Shown: positions 8,760-18,923, numbered from the stretch's first letter. The stretch: DNA of 64,000 nt from Denitratimonas yunnanensis (SeqCode) (GCA_026410415.1 JAPMLR010000001.1:784234-848233); one strand, 5' to 3'. A program made the numbers and translations. Notes: generated by a model not told the origin, from the sequence alone.

Positions 8760-9632
8760 ATGAATCACGTCGAGACATCGTCGGCGCCCCCCCTGCCCGC
8801 CGCTTCGGCGGGCCTGGGGCTGCGCCGCTCGATCGCCGCATCATTGCTCGAGGCCCCGGAAGGGGCCGTGGATTTTCTCGAAGTCGCCCCGGAAAACTGG
8901 ATCGGTGTCGGCGGAAAGCACGCGAAGACATTTGCCGCGCTGGCCGAACGACATCCAATACTATGTCACGGCCTGTCGTTATCGCTCGGCGGGCCTGCAC
9001 CATTGGACATGGCCTTCGTGGCGCGAGTACGTGACTTTCTGGATCGCTGGGATGTGCCGCTGTACAGCGAGCACCTCAGTTGGTGCGCCGACGAAGGTCA
9101 CTTGTACGACTTGATACCGTTGCCGTTCACCGAAGAATCGGTGGCCCATGTTTCCTCACGTATTCGCCAGGTGCAGGACGCACTCGGACGCCGGATCGCC
9201 GTCGAAAACATCTCGTACTACGCCGCGCCGTGGCAGGCGATGCCGGAAATCGACTTCATCAACGCGGTGCTTTCCGAAGCCGATTGCGACCTGCTTCTCG
9301 ACGTGAACAACATCCACGTCAACGCCACCAATCACGGCTACGACCCGCTCGACTTCCTGCACGCACTGCCTTCGCGCCGCGTGCGCTGCATCCATGTTGC
9401 CGGGCACTACGTGCAATCGCCCGAACTGCTGATCGACACGCACGGCGCGCCGGTGATCGATCCGGTATGGCGTCTTCTGCAGGCGGCGTACCGGCACGTC
9501 GGCGTGATGCCCACACTGCTGGAACGCGACTTCAATTTTCCGACGCTGAGCACGCTGTTGGAGGAAGTGGATACCATCCGAACCCTCCAGCGTGCAGCGA
9601 GCCAAGACGCGCCTTTGCGCCATGTCGCCTGA
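8760..9632 (+). CDS. hvfB: MNIO (DUF692) multinuclear iron RiPP-modifying oxidase, HvfB-like
   Basis: A 290-aa TIM-barrel enzyme of the DUF692/MNIO family. Conserved metal-binding strands are visible: [59 protein letters not shown] and the late LLERDFN. These supply the His, Glu, Asp and Asn ligands of the multi-iron site. Characterised relatives four-electron-oxidise cysteines of a partner peptide to oxazolone/thioamide. It starts 18 bases after the precursor stop, and the partner gene overlaps its 3' end. The EGKCG peptide is the obvious substrate. Confidence 0.93.
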   Translation: MNHVETSSAPPLPAASAGLGLRRSIAASLLEAPEGAVDFLEVAPENWIGVGGKHAKTFAALAERHPILCHGLSLSLGGPAPLDMAFVARVRDFLDRWDVPLYSEHLSWCADEGHLYDLIPLPFTEESVAHVSSRIRQVQDALGRRIAVENISYYAAPWQAMPEIDFINAVLSEADCDLLLDVNNIHVNATNHGYDPLDFLHALPSRRVRCIHVAGHYVQSPELLIDTHGAPVIDPVWRLLQAAYRHVGVMPTLLERDFNFPTLSTLLEEVDTIRTLQRAASQDAPLRHVA

Positions 9633-10383
9633 GTCTGCGCTGGCACGTCAGCAGGCGATGTTCGCCGCGTACTTGCGCGATCCCGAACACTGCCCCGCGC
9701 CACCCGTCGCCAGCGTGCGCATCGCGGTGTACCGCGAATTGTTCTTCAACAACGTCCGCGACCTTCTCGCCGGCAACTTTCCGATCCTGCATGGCATCCT
9801 CGGAGAGGCGGAATGGCGGGCGCTGATCCGGGACTTCTACCGCGAACATCGCTGCCACACCCCCCTGTTCCCCGAATTGGGCCGCGAGTTTCTCGCCTGG
9901 CTGGAGTCACGCCCCGCACAGCCGCCGTTCCTGCACGAACTGGCGCATTACGAGTGGATCGAATTGGCATTGGCCTTGGATGAAAGCGATCCGGCACTCC
10001 CCGACGTCGATCCAAGGGGCGATCTGCTCGAAGACATTCCGATGGCCTCGCCCCTGGCCTGGCCACTCGCCTACCGCTTCCCGGTGCATCGGATCTGCGT
10101 CGACTACCAGCCCGACACTGCGCCCGACGCCCCGACCTTCCTGCTGCTCTGCCGCGATCGCAACGACGCCATCCACTTCCATCGGATCGACGGACTGACC
10201 CACGCCCTGATGCTGGCGCTGCACGCCAATCCCGGATCGACGCCCGGCAAGACGCTGATCGATCGGCTCATCGCCCATCAGCCGAACGCCGAGGCATTGA
10301 GGCAGCAGGCGACAGCGCACCTTGTCGCATTGCGCGAACGAGGTGCGATCTGCGGCGTCAGGCGCGTCCGAGCTTTTGCTTGA
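9622..10383 (+). CDS. hvfC: DUF2063 partner protein of the MNIO enzyme, HvfC-like
   Basis: A 253-aa protein of the putative-DNA-binding (DUF2063) family, which acts as recognition partner of MNIO enzymes rather than as a DNA binder. The N-terminal helical domain has the family pattern [22 protein letters not shown] (written here only as a landmark near residue 30) followed by [19 protein letters not shown]. The C-terminal beta domain is less conserved. The ATG at 9622 overlaps the enzyme gene by 11 bases, so the two are probably made in fixed ratio. No DoxX-like or sigma-factor gene follows, unlike many bufferin loci; a GC-rich hairpin ends the cassette. Confidence 0.9.
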   Translation: MSPESALARQQAMFAAYLRDPEHCPAPPVASVRIAVYRELFFNNVRDLLAGNFPILHGILGEAEWRALIRDFYREHRCHTPLFPELGREFLAWLESRPAQPPFLHELAHYEWIELALALDESDPALPDVDPRGDLLEDIPMASPLAWPLAYRFPVHRICVDYQPDTAPDAPTFLLLCRDRNDAIHFHRIDGLTHALMLALHANPGSTPGKTLIDRLIAHQPNAEALRQQATAHLVALRERGAICGVRRVRAFA

Positions 10384-10398
10384 CCCGTGCACTGATGC

Positions 10399-10423
10399 GC
10401 CGCGCCGAGAAAATCGGCGCGGC
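10399..10423. terminator. Perfect hairpin between convergent genes
   Basis: GCCGCGCCGA, loop GAAAA, TCGGCGCGGC: a perfect 10-bp stem, 15 bases after the hvfC-like stop and 8 bases before the stop of a small minus-strand gene. There is no real T-tract on either side, so termination strength is uncertain. Confidence 0.5.
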
Positions 10424-10431
10424 AGTTCGCT

Positions 10432-10614
10432 TCACCTGCGGAGAATCGCCCAACCCACAGCACCTACGCCCAGGGCGAGCAACAGCAACGTCAACGGTTG
10501 CATCGTCGGTACCGTCACGACACCCTGCGGCGGCGGCAGCGTCACGCCGTTCTGCACGAGGTTTTGCGCCTGCGCAGGCATGCCAAACGCCCCGAGTACC
10601 ATGCCGATCACCAT
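10432..10614 (-). CDS. Small exported protein with IPTL/PEP-CTERM-like tail
   Basis: A 60-aa product made of little more than a signal peptide ([16 protein letters not shown]), a short Pro-rich middle, and a C-terminal VPTMQPL + hydrophobic stretch + RR tail. This layout resembles IPTL-CTERM/exosortase sorting signals, though no exosortase is in the window. A start seven codons earlier (ATG at 10635) is also possible and no ribosome site is obvious. The hairpin at 10399-10423 just downstream fits a real convergent gene. The call is tentative. Confidence 0.4.
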   Translation of the reverse strand: MVIGMVLGAFGMPAQAQNLVQNGVTLPPPQGVVTVPTMQPLTLLLLALGVGAVGWAILRR

Positions 10615-10681
10615 CGACCATTCGCGATCTGGCATTGAAAATGTGCTCGTCCCCGGCAATAGCCGCCCCTACACTGCGGCA

Positions 10682-11395
10682 ATGACTTCCAATCCCAACT
10701 ACGGTGCAGCTCGTGCCACGTCGATGTCTGCACGCTTTCGCGGCTTCCTTCCGGTGGCGGTGGACGTGGAAACCGGCGGCTTCGATTGCACCCGCCACGC
10801 CCTGCTCGAAATCGCCGCTGTGCCCATCCGGATGGACGATGCCGGCTTGCTGTATCCCGGCCTCACGGTGCACGCCCACGTCACGCCGTTCCATGGTGCG
10901 GAGCTCGACCCCAAGTCGCTGGAGATCACCGGCATCGATCCGGACAATCCGCTGCGCGGCGCAGTGTCCGAACGCACGGCGCTCGATCTGGTGTTCAAGG
11001 CGGTTCGCCGTGCGGTCGGTGAGGCTTGCTGCCAACGTGCCGTACTGGTGGGGCACAACGCGGCCTTCGATCTCAACTTTCTCAATGCCGCAGTGGCGCG
11101 CGTCGGCCACAAGCGCAACCCGTTCCATCCGTTCAGTTGCTTCGACACCGTCTCCCTGGCCGGGCTCGCCTTTGGTCAGACGGTTCTCGGGCGCGCCGCC
11201 GAATTCGCCGGTCTGCCTTGGGACAACCGCGAAGCGCACTCGGCGATCTACGACGCCGAGACCACCGCGGCGCTGTTCTGCCTGATCGTAAACCGCTGGC
11301 GTCAGCTATCCCTGCTGGACCCTTCGCTGGTCGAAATGACACCGCCGAGCGATGGTGACGTGGTGCTGCCGGACGATACGGCTCCATTGATCTGA
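10682..11395 (+). CDS. rnt: Ribonuclease T
   Basis: A 237-aa DEDDh 3'-5' exoribonuclease that matures the 3' ends of tRNA and other stable RNA. The exonuclease motifs are VDVETGGFD (ExoI), [10 protein letters not shown] (ExoII) and [11 protein letters not shown] (ExoIII with the general-base His). RNase T is usually about 215 aa, so an ATG at 10724 (223 aa) may be the true start. Convergent with comEC. Confidence 0.93.
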   Translation: MTSNPNYGAARATSMSARFRGFLPVAVDVETGGFDCTRHALLEIAAVPIRMDDAGLLYPGLTVHAHVTPFHGAELDPKSLEITGIDPDNPLRGAVSERTALDLVFKAVRRAVGEACCQRAVLVGHNAAFDLNFLNAAVARVGHKRNPFHPFSCFDTVSLAGLAFGQTVLGRAAEFAGLPWDNREAHSAIYDAETTAALFCLIVNRWRQLSLLDPSLVEMTPPSDGDVVLPDDTAPLI

Positions 11396-11414
11396 CTTCA
11401 CGCCCTCGGGTGAT

Positions 11415-11440
11415 CCGGTCGCGCATGCAGGCGCGACCGG
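11415..11440. terminator. Perfect hairpin between convergent rnt and comEC
   Basis: CCGGTCGCGC, loop ATGCAG, GCGCGACCGG: a perfect 10-bp stem located 20 bases after the rnt stop and 93 bases before the comEC stop. It lacks a T-tract on both strands but is probably a shared terminator. Confidence 0.45.
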
Positions 11441-11532
11441 TGCTGTTGCCACATGCATCCGCAAGGCATGGGCTCTTCCCCGAAAACATCCACGAAAGCA
11501 GATCGAGGCTCCCTCCCCCTGCATTGCTTGCA

Positions 11533-13824
11533 TCAGGGCTCGCGCCACAGCGCACGACGCAACGCGCGTTCGTGACGCGGCGCCCCAACCACGCCCTTCG
11601 CATCGATCCGCACATGGATGGCGCCGGTGGCGGCAGTGTTGGCCAGTTCGATGTCACGTTCGCGATAGCGCGCCAACACATCATCGCGCGGCAGGTCGAA
11701 ACGATTGCGATGACCGGCGCCGACCAGCGCAAGTTTCGGCGACACCGCATCGATGAAGTCTTCCGCCGACGACGTGCGGCTGCCATGGTGCGGCACGACC
11801 AGGACATGCGCAGCGAGATCATCGCGCTGCTCGCGCAGCAGCCGCTGCTCGATGATCGCGCCGATGTCTCCCGGCAGCAGCGCCAGACCGGTGCCGTCCG
11901 CAGCCACGCGCAGCACACAGGAACTGTCATTGCGCAGATACGGAAAATGCTCGGGTGGATGCAGCAGGTGAAAGCGCAAGCCATCGAAGCCCCATGCCTT
12001 TCCAGTCTCGCAGGCCCTTTCGCCCGGCTCCGGTCGGGCGCGGGCCGCGACTGTCTCGACGGGCGAATACGCGCGCTTCACCGCAGCTACGCCACCGGCG
12101 TGATCGTTGTCGTCGTGGCTCACGACGAGCAGGTCCAACCGCGCCACCCCCAATCCACGCAGTGCCGGAACAACGGCTGCATCGCCCATGTCCAGACCGC
12201 CCGGAAATGCAGGCCCTGCATCCACGAGCACGGCGTGATCCGCCGTTCGCAACAGCACAGCGAGACCTTGTCCCACATCCAGCACGGTGAGATCGACACT
12301 GCCTGCAGGTGGCTTTTCCTGCGCCGGGAACAGCAACGGCGCGAACAACAGAAGCGCCAGCGGCTTGCCCGGAAAACCTCGTGGCAGCAGTAGCCAGAAA
12401 GCCCCCAGCAAGGCCAGCACCAATGCTGCGAGCGAGGGTTCGGGCAGATACACCAGCGCACCGTGCAGTGACGCGATGGGCTCCAGCCCTGCCCACAAGC
12501 CCTGCATCAACCACCCCGAAAGCTGGAATGCCCAGCCACCTGCCCCGGCCCACAGCAGTTCGAGCAACGTGGCCACCAGAGCCACCGGCACCACTACGAA
12601 ACTGACCCACGGCACCGCCACGAGATTGCACACCGGCGCTGCGACCGAAGCCTGTCCGAAGAACCACACCGTGAGCGGCAACAGCCCCAGCGTCATCACG
12701 CCCTGGGCCGAAACCAGCGTGCGCCACCAGACGGTATCCATCGCGCGCGGCAGACACCACAGCAACCAGGCCACGCCGAGGAACGACAACCAGAAGCCCG
12801 CGTTCAACACCGCCAGCGGATCGGCGAGAAGCACCACGATCAGCGCCAGGGCAAACGCCTGCACCGGATCGAATGCACGTCGCAACAGGACCGCCATCAG
12901 GGCGGCCGCGATCATCAACAAGGTTCGCACCGTAGGCAAAGCGAAGCCGGCCAACGCGGTGTAGCCCGAGGCGGCGAGCAAGGCAGCGATCGCAGCCGCC
13001 TGGGGCAAGGGCACTCGCAACCCGAGTCGCGGGCGCAGCCGGTACAGGCCTCGCATCAGCAGCGCGCCGAACCCGGCGACCAACCCCACATGCAGCCCTG
13101 AAATCGCGATCAGGTGCGCGATGCCGGTGGCACGCAACACATGCCAATCGTCGCCATCCAGACCCCGCACGTCCCCCACCGCCAGGGCCTGCACGAAGCG
13201 CGCACGCGGTGCATCCACGGCCGTCGCGATGGTGTCGGACAGGCGCAGCCGAAGGGCGTCGATGCCGCCACCGGGCGACAGCATCGTGTTCCCGCTGCCA
13301 TCGCGCACATAGCCCGTCGCGGCGATGCGCTTTTCCAGCGCGTGACGCTCGTAATCGAATCCTCCTGGATTCAGCGTGCCGCGCGGCCGTTTCAGCCGCA
13401 CCGCCAGACGCCACTCGCTGCCCGGCGCCGGCACCACCTCGCTGCGATACCACGCCAGCCGCAGGCGCCTGCCTTCGAGCACCATCGCCGCGTTCTCGCC
13501 GCGGGCCACGTCGAACTCGAACCGTACACGCCCGTCTCCGGACTCGGGCAGGCCCCGCACCCGGCCCTCGACGATCAGATCATCGCCTTCGAGCGCCACG
13601 GGCAAGCGCGCATCCATCGTCCAGACGGCCACCAGCACCGCCCAGCCAGAACCGATGCACAGCCCGGACAGCAAGCGCCACCGTGGCAGGCGCAGCACCA
13701 CGAAGATGCCTGTCGCGACGAGGCTCCAGCACACCCACCCGGGAACCGCCTGCGGCAACCCCATCGCGGCCACGACACCGAGAGTCAATCCACTGGCGAA
13801 AAGCAGATCACATCGCGGTGCCAT
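11533..13824 (-). CDS. comEC: DNA uptake channel ComEC/Rec2
   Basis: A 763-aa inner-membrane protein. It has an N-terminal DUF4131-type region (about 30-190), a competence-domain membrane core (about 200-480, with AISGLHVGLVAGFGALL), and a C-terminal metallo-beta-lactamase-like domain (about 500-740) with VSHDDNDHAGG and PHHGSRTS. It moves single-stranded DNA across the inner membrane during natural transformation. All three parts are intact, so the organism may be transformable. Upstream is lolD, on the same strand. Confidence 0.95.
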   Translation of the reverse strand: MAPRCDLLFASGLTLGVVAAMGLPQAVPGWVCWSLVATGIFVVLRLPRWRLLSGLCIGSGWAVLVAVWTMDARLPVALEGDDLIVEGRVRGLPESGDGRVRFEFDVARGENAAMVLEGRRLRLAWYRSEVVPAPGSEWRLAVRLKRPRGTLNPGGFDYERHALEKRIAATGYVRDGSGNTMLSPGGGIDALRLRLSDTIATAVDAPRARFVQALAVGDVRGLDGDDWHVLRATGIAHLIAISGLHVGLVAGFGALLMRGLYRLRPRLGLRVPLPQAAAIAALLAASGYTALAGFALPTVRTLLMIAAALMAVLLRRAFDPVQAFALALIVVLLADPLAVLNAGFWLSFLGVAWLLWCLPRAMDTVWWRTLVSAQGVMTLGLLPLTVWFFGQASVAAPVCNLVAVPWVSFVVVPVALVATLLELLWAGAGGWAFQLSGWLMQGLWAGLEPIASLHGALVYLPEPSLAALVLALLGAFWLLLPRGFPGKPLALLLFAPLLFPAQEKPPAGSVDLTVLDVGQGLAVLLRTADHAVLVDAGPAFPGGLDMGDAAVVPALRGLGVARLDLLVVSHDDNDHAGGVAAVKRAYSPVETVAARARPEPGERACETGKAWGFDGLRFHLLHPPEHFPYLRNDSSCVLRVAADGTGLALLPGDIGAIIEQRLLREQRDDLAAHVLVVPHHGSRTSSAEDFIDAVSPKLALVGAGHRNRFDLPRDDVLARYRERDIELANTAATGAIHVRIDAKGVVGAPRHERALRRALWREP

Positions 13825-13877
13825 GTGCCGATCACCGACTCATGGCGTTCTGGCTGCGTGGCACAGACATCCGGACC

Positions 13878-14573
13878 TCACACCTCGTCCGTTGCCAGCT
13901 CGCGCAGCCGGCCACCGGCCAATTCAAGCGCTCGGTCCATGGTGCGTGCGAGTTTGCGATCATGCGTGACCAGCACGAAGCTGGTGCCAACCTCGCGATT
14001 CAGTTCGAGCATCAGCGCATACACCTGTGCGGCGGTCCTCTCGTCGAGGTTGCCGGTGGGCTCGTCGCCGAGCACGCAGGCCGGGCGAGTCACCAACGCG
14101 CGGGCCACAGCGCAACGCTGGCGCTCTCCACCGGACAACTCGCCCGGCTTGTGCGCCAGACGCGCCGACAACCCCACTCGCGCCAGCAACGAGGCCGCCG
14201 CCTCTTTGGCCTCCACCTCGGGCGTGCGTCGGATCAGCAACGGCATCATCACGTTTTCCAGCGCGGTGAACTCCGGCAGCAGGTGATGGAACTGGTAAAC
14301 GAATCCGAGCGCACGATTGCGCAGCCGTCCACGAGCCGTGTTCGAGAGACGGCTCATCACCTCGCCTTGAACCATCACCTCGCCCGCCGTCGGCGTATCC
14401 AGCCCACCCAGGATGTGCAGCAACGTGCTCTTGCCCGCGCCCGACGCGCCGACGATGGCCACCGTCTCGCCACGCGCCACGGCGAGTTCCAGGCCATCGA
14501 ACACCGGCGTGCGAAGGTCACCTTCGGCATAGGTTTTCGACAAGCCGCTGCAGCGGATCACGGGTTCCATCAT
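13878..14573 (-). CDS. lolD: Lipoprotein-releasing ABC transporter ATP-binding protein LolD
   Basis: A 231-aa ATPase that powers release of outer-membrane lipoproteins from the inner membrane. Walker A is GASGAGKST (about 41-49), the signature is LSGGERQR, Walker B is [12 protein letters not shown], and the H-loop is VLVTHD. I chose the ATG at 14573 because GAGG sits a few bases upstream; an ATG at 14588 would overlap lolC. It starts 7 bases after lolC. Confidence 0.95.
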   Translation of the reverse strand: MMEPVIRCSGLSKTYAEGDLRTPVFDGLELAVARGETVAIVGASGAGKSTLLHILGGLDTPTAGEVMVQGEVMSRLSNTARGRLRNRALGFVYQFHHLLPEFTALENVMMPLLIRRTPEVEAKEAAASLLARVGLSARLAHKPGELSGGERQRCAVARALVTRPACVLGDEPTGNLDERTAAQVYALMLELNREVGTSFVLVTHDRKLARTMDRALELAGGRLRELATDEV

Positions 14574-14580
14574 GCGATCC

Positions 14581-15828
14581 TCATTCATAGCGCAGCGCCG
14601 CTGCCGGATCAGTGCGCGAGGCACGCCATGCCGGATACAAGGTGGCCATCATGCACATCGCGAACGCGATGCCCGCGATCATGACGATGTTGTCCGTGCG
14701 CAGGTCGGTCGGCACGCCGCCGCTGATGTAATAGACATCCGCCGGCATCAGCTCGAACCCGAGGATGCGTTCCACGAAATGCATCACATGGTTGAGATTC
14801 ATGGTCAGCGCCGTACCTCCGATCACGCCGGTGACGATGCCGGCGACGCCGATCAGCGTGCCCTGCACCACGAACACTGCCATCACCGAACCGGGAGACA
14901 AGCCGAGCGTGCGAAGAATCGCGATGTCGGCCTGCTTGTCGGTCACGAGCATGATCAGCGATGACACCAGATTGAACGCCGCCACTGCCACGATCAGCGA
15001 CAGGATCACGAACATCACCGTCTTTTCCATCTGGATGGCACGAAAGAAGTTGGCATGGTCGCGCGCCCAATCGCGGACCCGATGAAACTCGCCGATGCGG
15101 TCGGCCAGATCGCGCGCCACGTACCAGGCCTGGAACATGTCGGTGAGCTTCAACCGCACGCCGGTCACGCCCTCGCCCATGCGCAGCAGGCGTTGTGCAT
15201 CGGCCATGTGCACCACGCCCAGCTGCATGTCGTATTCCTGCATGCCGGCCTCGAAAATACCGGCGACGGTGAAACGCTTCATCTGCGGCACCACGCCCAC
15301 CGGCGTGCTGCGAGCTTCGGGCACCAGCACCGTGATGCTGTCGCCGACATCCACGCCCAGCAGCATCGCAAGTTCCGTACCGATCAGGATTCGAAACGAG
15401 CCGGGAACGAGGTCATCGATGGACCCAGCCTTCATCTTCTCGCCCAAGGTCGACACCGAAGGTTCCAGCACCGGATCGATGCCGCGCAACAGCGCCCCCT
15501 GACTGCGCAAGCCGGACATCAGCGATTCGCGTTCGATGTAGGGCGCCGCCCCCAGCACACGTGGATCGGCCTGCGCCACCTCCACCGCGTGCGGCCAGTT
15601 CTCCATGTCCTCGCCGATGCCGCTGATCGTGGCGTGCGCGACCATGCCCAGGATGCGCGTGCGCAATTCCGACTCGAAACCGTTCATCACCGAGATCGTC
15701 GCGATCAGCGCCACCACACCGAGCGCGATGCCCAGCATGGATACCAGCGAGATGAAGGAGATGAAGCGGTTGCGTCGTTTGGCGCGGGTGTAGCGCAGGC
15801 CGATTGCCAGTTCCAGCGGTCTGATCAT
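14581..15828 (-). CDS. lolC: Lipoprotein-releasing system permease LolC/LolE
   Basis: A 415-aa inner-membrane permease with the four-helix FtsX/MacB layout: one helix at about 25-50, a large periplasmic domain (about 55-265), then three helices (about 270-400). The N-terminus [21 protein letters not shown] is typical of LolC/E. It partners LolD; only one permease gene is present here, so it may act as a homodimer (LolF-like) or have a second partner elsewhere. It overlaps the YgfX-like gene by four bases. Confidence 0.94.
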   Translation of the reverse strand: MIRPLELAIGLRYTRAKRRNRFISFISLVSMLGIALGVVALIATISVMNGFESELRTRILGMVAHATISGIGEDMENWPHAVEVAQADPRVLGAAPYIERESLMSGLRSQGALLRGIDPVLEPSVSTLGEKMKAGSIDDLVPGSFRILIGTELAMLLGVDVGDSITVLVPEARSTPVGVVPQMKRFTVAGIFEAGMQEYDMQLGVVHMADAQRLLRMGEGVTGVRLKLTDMFQAWYVARDLADRIGEFHRVRDWARDHANFFRAIQMEKTVMFVILSLIVAVAAFNLVSSLIMLVTDKQADIAILRTLGLSPGSVMAVFVVQGTLIGVAGIVTGVIGGTALTMNLNHVMHFVERILGFELMPADVYYISGGVPTDLRTDNIVMIAGIAFAMCMMATLYPAWRASRTDPAAALRYE

Positions 15829-16283
15829 GCGTTCGGTGTACCGGGAGTGGAAGCCTCCGGCGGAACGCCGGAACGGAGATGTGCATGATCGCGCATCCAG
15901 AGCCGAAGTTCCCGTCGCGTTGCGCGGGGCAAGGTATCAGCCGCCCAGAGCACATCGCGACGGCGACCGTCGACGACCAGCACCAGCGTCCCGAACGGGC
16001 CGCGCTCATGCAGTGACAGCGGCTGCACCGATCGTTCGTCGCCATTCCCGTCCAGGCACGATGCGCGACCGTCGCCTCGCAACACCAACCGGATCGGCAC
16101 GCCTCGCCCGATCGCCCGCCAGGCATGCCACGCCAGAACCGGCAGCACGAGCAGAACCGGATCGGGCATCGTGGACAGGTGGATCGCCAGTGCCGCAGGC
16201 AAGGACAATCCCGGCACCACGGCACGCATTGCGCGTGAAGGAACAAGCGTCAGACGCAACGGCGGTGCGACACCCCGGATCAT
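15825..16283 (-). CDS. YgfX-like small membrane protein
   Basis: A 152-aa protein with the YgfX/CptA layout: LTLVPSRAMRAV, a two-helix hydrophobic hairpin (about residues 20-60), then a short beta-rich cytoplasmic tail. The molecular role of this family is unsettled (cell-division or cytoskeleton effects have been reported for the E. coli member). A GTG at 16322, one base after the pilZ stop, would add 13 residues. It is co-directional with pilZ and lolC. Confidence 0.6.
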   Translation of the reverse strand: MIRGVAPPLRLTLVPSRAMRAVVPGLSLPAALAIHLSTMPDPVLLVLPVLAWHAWRAIGRGVPIRLVLRGDGRASCLDGNGDERSVQPLSLHERGPFGTLVLVVDGRRRDVLWAADTLPRATRRELRLWMRDHAHLRSGVPPEASTPGTPNA

Positions 16284-16323
16284 CGCGATCGCAGGCCGAC
16301 GAAGCGCAGGACGCGCCGGCACC

Positions 16324-16641
16324 TCACATCGTGAACGTCGGCTTGTCGCCGCTTAGCATGCCCGCCAGATGGGTTTCGATCTTGCCACGCACCATCTCGC
16401 CCTCGGCGGACTCGTTGAACTGCACGCCAATGCCGGCGGTGCGGTTTCCCTGTGCCCCGGCGGGTGTCACCCAAACCACGCGCCCGGCGACGGGCAGGCG
16501 CTCTTTGTCGTCCAGCAGGGTCAGCATCACGAATACTTCGTCGCCGAGACCGTATCGCTTGGGTGTCGGTACGAACAGCCCGCCCCCTTTCAGGAACGGC
16601 ATGTACGCTCCGTAAAGCTGGTTTTTTTCCTTGATCGCCAT
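16324..16641 (-). CDS. pilZ: Type IV pilus assembly protein PilZ
   Basis: A 105-aa single-domain PilZ protein (FVPTPKRYGLGDEVFVMLTLLDD; VAGRVVWVTPAG; GIGVQF). It lacks the N-terminal RxxxR motif needed to bind cyclic di-GMP, as is usual for the founding pilus-type PilZ, which works through protein contacts with the pilus motor. In Pseudomonas and Xanthomonas it lies directly after holB; here the inverted 663-aa gene at 16846-18837 separates them. ATG at 16641; an upstream in-frame ATG at 16683 is less likely. Confidence 0.92.
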   Translation of the reverse strand: MAIKEKNQLYGAYMPFLKGGGLFVPTPKRYGLGDEVFVMLTLLDDKERLPVAGRVVWVTPAGAQGNRTAGIGVQFNESAEGEMVRGKIETHLAGMLSGDKPTFTM

Positions 16642-16845
16642 CGACAGGACACCCTGTCTGGCAAAACCGGCACCTGGCAACATGGCTGGCCCCCGTGTAC
16701 ATGAAAGTTCATCTTAGAGCGGCGACATATGGACGGTCCAGCCCGACGAGCGGCGCGGCAGAAGGTGAGCGGGTTGACCCATGCGGTGCTGCCTGATGTG
16801 ATGGCCAAACACACGCATGTTTCAACCTGCATCAGAGGAAAACCG

Positions 16846-18837
16846 ATGGCATCGATCTGCGCGCGCTCCAGCAACACCATCCTTGCATCCGCTCGCCAAT
16901 CGATCAGGTTGCGACCCCGCCAGTTGCTTTGCCTGGCCATCGCCGGGCTCTGCGGGCTTGCAGTGGCGTCGCCCCGGCCGCAGGGCGATCCACTGCCGGA
17001 CGAGATATTCCGGGACAACATGGAGGAATACGTCGTCCTGAGCGGTCAAGCGCGCTTTCTGGACCCGATGGCAGGCGCACAGGTGACACTCTCGGGTTCC
17101 GATGGCCGCCAGATCGTGGTGGAAGCCGACGAAGACGGCCGCTTCGACCTCTCGCTGGAACTGCTGTCCGCACAAACCGTTTACCAATTGCGCGCACGCG
17201 GCACCGGGGCACAGGCACACGAAGAATATGCCTCCTGGCTTGGCCAACGCGACTTCCTGCTGGAGCGTGCCGGTGCGGACCGCACCGCAACGGAAGCCGA
17301 TCTTCCCGCATTGCGCCTCAATCCCTACCAGACCGGGCTGTACGTCGCGATGCGCGATCTGGCGACATCGCCCCTGAGTCCCACTGAGCGCGAATTCGAA
17401 CGTCGAGCGCGCAGTTTCAGCGCCGTAGATTTCCAGACACGTGCGATCCTGATCGCGATGCTTGCATCGGGTGATCTCGCCCTTCCGGAGGGCGCGGCGA
17501 CGACATTGGCGGCAATGTCGAACGAGTCACTCGCGCTGCAGGCGCAACTGGCGCTGGAGGCAGATACCCGACCATGTCCCGAAAATCCCTACTGCGTGGC
17601 AATAGACCGTGTCATGCGGGATCCGGATCAATTGCCGCTGATGCCGGCACCGCATGGTGTCACGGTACATCCCTACCTCACTCATTCCGTCGGCCTGGCC
17701 ATCACGCAACCTCGCTTCCGATTGGAAGCCGGTGGCACGGGCACCTTCGGTGCGTCCAACTCTGCGAGCAATGATGGTTTGGTCCCGGCCATCTGGACCG
17801 ATGAAGGCGAGTACGTCCGCGTCACCCCGGCCGACGGCTCCGCCTTCGACGAATGGAACTTCTTCGCCAATATCCCCAGTTGCGGGTGCCAGGTGCCCGC
17901 CATTCAGCGGACCGTCGCGTATCGCTTGATGTTTGCCGACGGCCCGGCCGGCACGTTGCTGGTTGGAAGCAGCTCCGAGGTGGTCACCCATTACCCGGAA
18001 AACCCGGAACTGCCGGATCAAGTACTGACAGCAACGCCAGGCATCGGCTATGCAAGCGTGGTGGACGACGTTGGATTGACCTCCCTCCCTGCCCCTGCAG
18101 GCAAGACGTTCATTCTTCCGACATGCCAACTCCCCGACTGCAGTGCCTGGGTCACAAGCAACCTGTTTCACTCCAATCAAAGCGTGGTAAACGAACCTCA
18201 CCAGTTCGCCGCCAATGGCACCGGTACCGCCACCCGCCTGGGGTTGTCGTTCACCTGGGAACTGGATGGTGACATCCTGACGCTGGACTACAGCAATGGC
18301 ACTCACTCGGCGCTGACGATCGCCAGTGCGGATCGCCTTTACGGCACAACAACGGGCATATTCACCGATACCGACGGAAGAGAAATCCCGTTCTCCCGAA
18401 TGTACGCCCCCAGGCAGGCCGGCGCGCAATTCCACTCGGGGAATGTGGTCGGCGCATCATTTCAGTCCCAGATCGCAATCGACCATCCTTACTCGATCCT
18501 GTCGTCGACCAGTCCGGACCGGCCGGGCATGATCCCCACCCGCTTCAAATTCAACCCAGCCGGCAGTGGCGAATATCCCAGCAATCCGGCCATCACGCTG
18601 ACCTGGAGCATCGACGAAGTGGGTCGACTGAGGTTCCTGCTCGATCGTTCCGGCTTCCCACCCAACAGCCTCTACCCGCAACGCAGAACCTGGGAGCTCG
18701 TGGCCGAAGATGCGGGAAGCATTCTGGTGCTTGAGACGGTGGAAGTTCCGGAGCTGGTCGGTGGCGTCTATCAACCGTTGCCGCCCGCAGGCACGGTGCC
18801 CCCCACCAGTCGGTTCTTCCGCTACACCCGACGCTGA
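16846..18837 (+). CDS. Exported protein of unknown function
   Basis: A 663-aa protein of no family I recognise. The N-terminus has a basic stretch and hydrophobic core ending near GLAVASP (signal peptide, about 1-42). Next comes the acidic motif DEIFRDNMEE, which resembles the FxDGFE motif of the two subtilases in this window. A carboxypeptidase-regulatory-like sandwich follows (about 60-125: AGAQVTLSGSDGRQ, EDGRFDLSL). The rest looks like beta-rich secreted sequence. It has few cysteines, with a CPENPYC pair and SCGCQ. The start was chosen for AGAGGA six bases upstream. It is inverted relative to, and inserted between, holB and pilZ. Confidence 0.8.
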   Translation: MASICARSSNTILASARQSIRLRPRQLLCLAIAGLCGLAVASPRPQGDPLPDEIFRDNMEEYVVLSGQARFLDPMAGAQVTLSGSDGRQIVVEADEDGRFDLSLELLSAQTVYQLRARGTGAQAHEEYASWLGQRDFLLERAGADRTATEADLPALRLNPYQTGLYVAMRDLATSPLSPTEREFERRARSFSAVDFQTRAILIAMLASGDLALPEGAATTLAAMSNESLALQAQLALEADTRPCPENPYCVAIDRVMRDPDQLPLMPAPHGVTVHPYLTHSVGLAITQPRFRLEAGGTGTFGASNSASNDGLVPAIWTDEGEYVRVTPADGSAFDEWNFFANIPSCGCQVPAIQRTVAYRLMFADGPAGTLLVGSSSEVVTHYPENPELPDQVLTATPGIGYASVVDDVGLTSLPAPAGKTFILPTCQLPDCSAWVTSNLFHSNQSVVNEPHQFAANGTGTATRLGLSFTWELDGDILTLDYSNGTHSALTIASADRLYGTTTGIFTDTDGREIPFSRMYAPRQAGAQFHSGNVVGASFQSQIAIDHPYSILSSTSPDRPGMIPTRFKFNPAGSGEYPSNPAITLTWSIDEVGRLRFLLDRSGFPPNSLYPQRRTWELVAEDAGSILVLETVEVPELVGGVYQPLPPAGTVPPTSRFFRYTRR

Positions 18838-18923
18838 TCCGAATGCCGCCCCCGTTCCATCGCGCACCATGAGGTTGAAATACGCGATGGGGCCGGGGTG
18901 CGGTCGCGCGCCGGAACGGCGAT

